IMG/VR virus record: IMGVR_UViG_3300021960_000454
Span: 1 to 25,742 of that record
DNA length: 25,742 nt
Source of the DNA: a virus
Strand: one strand, 5' to 3'
A model generated the notes under the pieces. The model was not told the origin of the DNA. It did not search any database and saw nothing but the letters and a program-made list of their open reading frames with translations. How positions within the stretch are numbered: position 1 is the first letter of the stretch; every line of letters begins with the position of its first letter. Below, piece after piece: positions 24,332-25,742 of the stretch. Both the position numbers and the translations under genes were made by a program.

Positions 24332-24789
24332 TAGAAGGATCCTCCGATAATAGACGTATTAGCATTAGCTATTTCTGTTGTAGCGGTGTACTTATTGGTT
24401 GTTCCATTGTAAATAAGCAAAGCACCGTCTGTTTTATTAGTATTGTCAATATCACTGATAGAGGTAGTGGTAAAGGTATGAGTAGTGAATTTTTGAGTAG
24501 CGGCTTCATAGATAATAAAGTCACCGTCATTAATTGATGAGTAGTCTACATCAAGGAGATCAATCAGATCAATGCGCTCTTTTATAGAACCTGCATTAAT
24601 TGTTTCGACTAGAACCCCTGCTGCATTTACAATATCAACTAAAAGATTTTTATCACTATCAAAATAAATCCGATCTACGGAATCACCCTTAGTACCTTGT
24701 CCACCAGTTCTAGATAATGAAATACTATGATCTGTTGTTGCAACAGCGATAGTAATGTTATTATTAGAAACGGTAGTAGTATAAGACAT
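24331..24789 (-). CDS. Fibre-associated protein with short collagen-like turn
   Basis: The 152-residue product has TGGQGTKGDSV near residue 28, a short collagen-like G-x-x-G sequence, followed by DRIYFDSDKNLLVDIVNAAG. It carries two of the linker units seen in the adjacent fibres (LLDVDYSSINDGDFIIYEAATQKFT and ISDIDNTNKTDGALLIYNGTTNKYT). It ends TSIIGGSF, similar to the TIDGGAY end of the next gene. It overlaps both neighbours by one base. I infer a small fibre or collar component that may pair with the 332-residue fibre. Confidence 0.7.
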   Translation of the reverse strand: MSYTTTVSNNNITIAVATTDHSISLSRTGGQGTKGDSVDRIYFDSDKNLLVDIVNAAGVLVETINAGSIKERIDLIDLLDVDYSSINDGDFIIYEAATQKFTTHTFTTTSISDIDNTNKTDGALLIYNGTTNKYTATTEIANANTSIIGGSF

Positions 24790-25241
24790 TAGACTGCCTC
24801 CGATGGGCTATACAGAACTTCTACGAGTCCCCGCATAGGCTTCCATACTTGGGCATACTTTCCAACACCTGCGTCTCTTACCTCAAGACCAATCCAACCA
24901 TAAGCAGGTTTTTCAGGAGAGGGTTGTGTAGTCCACGCATCTACTAAGTTTTCTGGGATAACAATTTGAAAGTTATTATCAGTAGGATCACTATCAATAA
25001 GTTCTAATGTAGTAATCTCTCCGCCTGTTTGTTCTTGAGTAGGCAACTCATTTTTTGTGTAATCAAGGGTGGAGCTATCAGCTTCGACAACCTTGGCTAC
25101 TATAGTGTAGTCGCTCAAGTTAGTTAGCCAGTTAAGAGTGATGTTCATATGAATTTGTTCACCCTCAATAACAGAAACCAACACAGAGCCGTTATCGTCT
25201 ATCAAGTCTTTTGATTTAGAATTAATTCTGGTTCGTGCCAT
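24789..25241 (-). CDS. Virion appendage protein, beta-sandwich type
   Basis: This 150-residue protein has an N-terminal SVIEGEQIHMNITLNWLTNLSDYTIVAKVVEAD stretch, the pattern of small immunoglobulin-like baseplate or fibre-base domains that start with a Gly-acidic turn followed by a membrane-free beta barrel. ETTLELIDSDPT-like and GWIGLEVRDAG segments continue the beta pattern. It is the first gene of the long coupled fibre run, and an AGGAAGG site lies upstream of its ATG at 25241. It is probably the base to which the fibres attach, which is inference from position. Confidence 0.65.
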   Translation of the reverse strand: MARTRINSKSKDLIDDNGSVLVSVIEGEQIHMNITLNWLTNLSDYTIVAKVVEADSSTLDYTKNELPTQEQTGGEITTLELIDSDPTDNNFQIVIPENLVDAWTTQPSPEKPAYGWIGLEVRDAGVGKYAQVWKPMRGLVEVLYSPSEAV

Positions 25242-25297
25242 TTTGTTTCCTTCCTGCCGATCCTCAGATGGGCAATAAGTGTTGTTATTATCAGCAC

Positions 25298-25318
25298 TAT
25301 TCTTAATACTATTAATTT
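25298..25318 (-). promoter_or_regulatory. Possible core-deleted variant of the conserved element
   Basis: TATTCTTAA and TATTAATTT, both flanks of the element copy at 6173-6198, occur here separated by only TAC instead of ACGTCAGG. The site lies in the 96-base gap upstream of the first fibre gene. AT-rich sequence makes chance similarity possible. The rest of the gap (25242-25337) holds an imperfect stem, GCCGATC/GATGGGC, near 25258-25273. Confidence 0.3.
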
Positions 25319-25337
25319 TACAATTTTTTAATTTTTA

Positions 25338-25463
25338 TTATTTTTTTCTTCGCCTATTAGCAGCAATCTTTTGGGCTTTTCTAAGAGCTGATCTTTGGGC
25401 CGCACTTCTCTTAGAAACTTTACTGTAATTAAGTTTACGTGGCTTTCCAATTTTGTATTTCAT
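25338..25463 (-). CDS. Small basic protein, paralogue of the upstream gene
   Basis: This 41-residue protein was found by direct reading: MKYKIGKPRKLNYSKVSKR, then SAAQRSALRKAQKIAANRRRKK. About 40% of residues are Lys or Arg. Its start overlaps the stop of the gene at 25463-25672 by one base (TAATG), which implies coupled translation. Its C-terminal half resembles that of its neighbour (AQR.AL+KA...A.N.RR). It has no membrane or catalytic features. Nucleic-acid binding or a scaffold role is possible, without direct evidence. Confidence 0.65.
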   Translation of the reverse strand: MKYKIGKPRKLNYSKVSKRSAAQRSALRKAQKIAANRRRKK

Positions 25464-25672
25464 TATCTTGTTCTTCCTCTACGAGCATTAGCAGAGGCGG
25501 CAGTGGCTTTCTTTAAAGCGGCTCTTTGCGCAGGGGTCATAGATTTAGTTGCTTTTGCAAAAGACTTAGGGTTAGCTTTTAAACCCTTACGTGCCAAGGC
25601 CTGACCTTGTTTCTTTGACATTTTTTTAACAGTAGCTTTTCCAGCTACTTTAAAAAGAACTGTACTAATCAT
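25463..25672 (-). CDS. Small basic Lys/Ala-rich protein
   Basis: The 69-residue product starts MISTVLFKVAGKATVKKMSKK. I chose the ATG at 25672 over the in-frame one at 25699, because AAAGGA lies six bases upstream and the earlier start would overlap the preceding gene. Its C-terminal TPAQRAALKKATAASANARRGRTR matches the downstream 41-residue protein in pattern. It is strongly basic and without Cys. I do not recognise a named family. The pair lies at the head of the fibre genes, so a virion or DNA-binding role is possible. Confidence 0.7.
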   Translation of the reverse strand: MISTVLFKVAGKATVKKMSKKQGQALARKGLKANPKSFAKATKSMTPAQRAALKKATAASANARRGRTR

Positions 25673-25688
25673 TATTTTTCCTTTATCT

Positions 25689-25742
25689 TTAGAAGCCAAA
25701 GCCTCTTGTTGTTACTTTTGATCCAGAGCGGATAGGGTACAG
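25689..25742 (-). CDS. C-terminal end of an unidentified upstream gene (partial)
   Basis: The last 17 codons of an open frame enter from the right edge and stop with TAA at 25689-25691, giving LYPIRSGSKVTTRGFGF. It leaves 16 bases before the next ATG, with the ribosome-binding site of that gene inside, as expected of adjacent phage genes. Too little is present to name it; a virion protein is the most likely guess from position. Confidence 0.45.
   Translation of the reverse strand: MYPIRSGSKVTTRGFGF

Noticed and set aside
25673-25699. Upstream start for the 69-residue basic protein
   Set aside because: It would overlap the end of the preceding gene, while the ATG at 25672 has AAAGGA at the right distance.
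1-25742. tRNA genes
   Set aside because: I saw no cloverleaf-like sequence with TTCGA-type T-loop and matching arms in the few non-coding gaps.

Overview
The window is a stretch of a tailed double-stranded DNA phage genome. Every supported gene is on the minus strand, so transcription runs from high to low coordinates. Genes are packed tightly, and many stop and start codons overlap by 1 to 8 bases. The families point to a phage of a Gram-negative, probably marine, bacterium: a PhoH-like ATPase, a DUF4055-type portal, an M15 endolysin with a GTA-type holin, DUF7483-like fibre repeats, and several tail-fibre families typical of marine phages. A lambda J-like tip protein with fibronectin III domains, and no visible sheath gene, suggest a siphovirus-like tail. 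Host and taxonomy cannot be fixed from sequence reading alone. Terminase, major capsid, tape-measure, replication and integration genes are not in the window.

Layout in transcription order. (1) 25742-25338: the tail end of an unknown gene, then two small, very basic, mutually similar proteins. (2) 25241-13284: a long run of fibre and appendage genes. They share small building blocks and include a duplicated adaptor plus chaperone module, a DUF7483-like three-repeat protein and a 921-residue protein with beta-propeller-like repeats. (3) 13242-12559: a PhoH-like P-loop ATPase. (4) 12490-7401: the distal tail operon (NlpC/P60-like or DUF6950-like protein, two tail proteins, J-like tip protein, chaperone-like protein). 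(5) 7390-6293: lysis genes (M15 peptidase, a two-helix membrane protein, a GTA-type holin). (6) 6292-6099: an intergenic region with two exact copies of a 22-bp element and several hairpins. (7) 6098-1: a small basic protein, the portal and a giant gene that leaves the window at its left edge.

The most striking gene is that last one (1-4201, at least 1400 residues). Its first ~300 residues are a MuF-type minor head protein. Its C-terminal half carries the full motif set of a T7-type single-subunit RNA polymerase: DxxGR at 911-915, motif A Asp at 1050, motif B Lys 1118 with Tyr-Gly at 1126-1127, and motif C His-Asp at 1367-1368. I infer a virion-packaged RNA polymerase tethered to the head or portal complex through MuF and delivered with the DNA, similar in principle to the N4 virion RNA polymerase but with a different architecture.

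The 22-bp element (minus-strand core ATACCTGACGTTTAAGAA) occurs twice ahead of the portal/RNA polymerase operon and once, with one mismatch over 18 bases, ahead of the distal-tail operon. That third copy lies in the loop of a perfect 11-bp hairpin. These are good candidates for promoters of the phage's own RNA polymerase. A possible variant that lacks the central core lies upstream of the first fibre gene.
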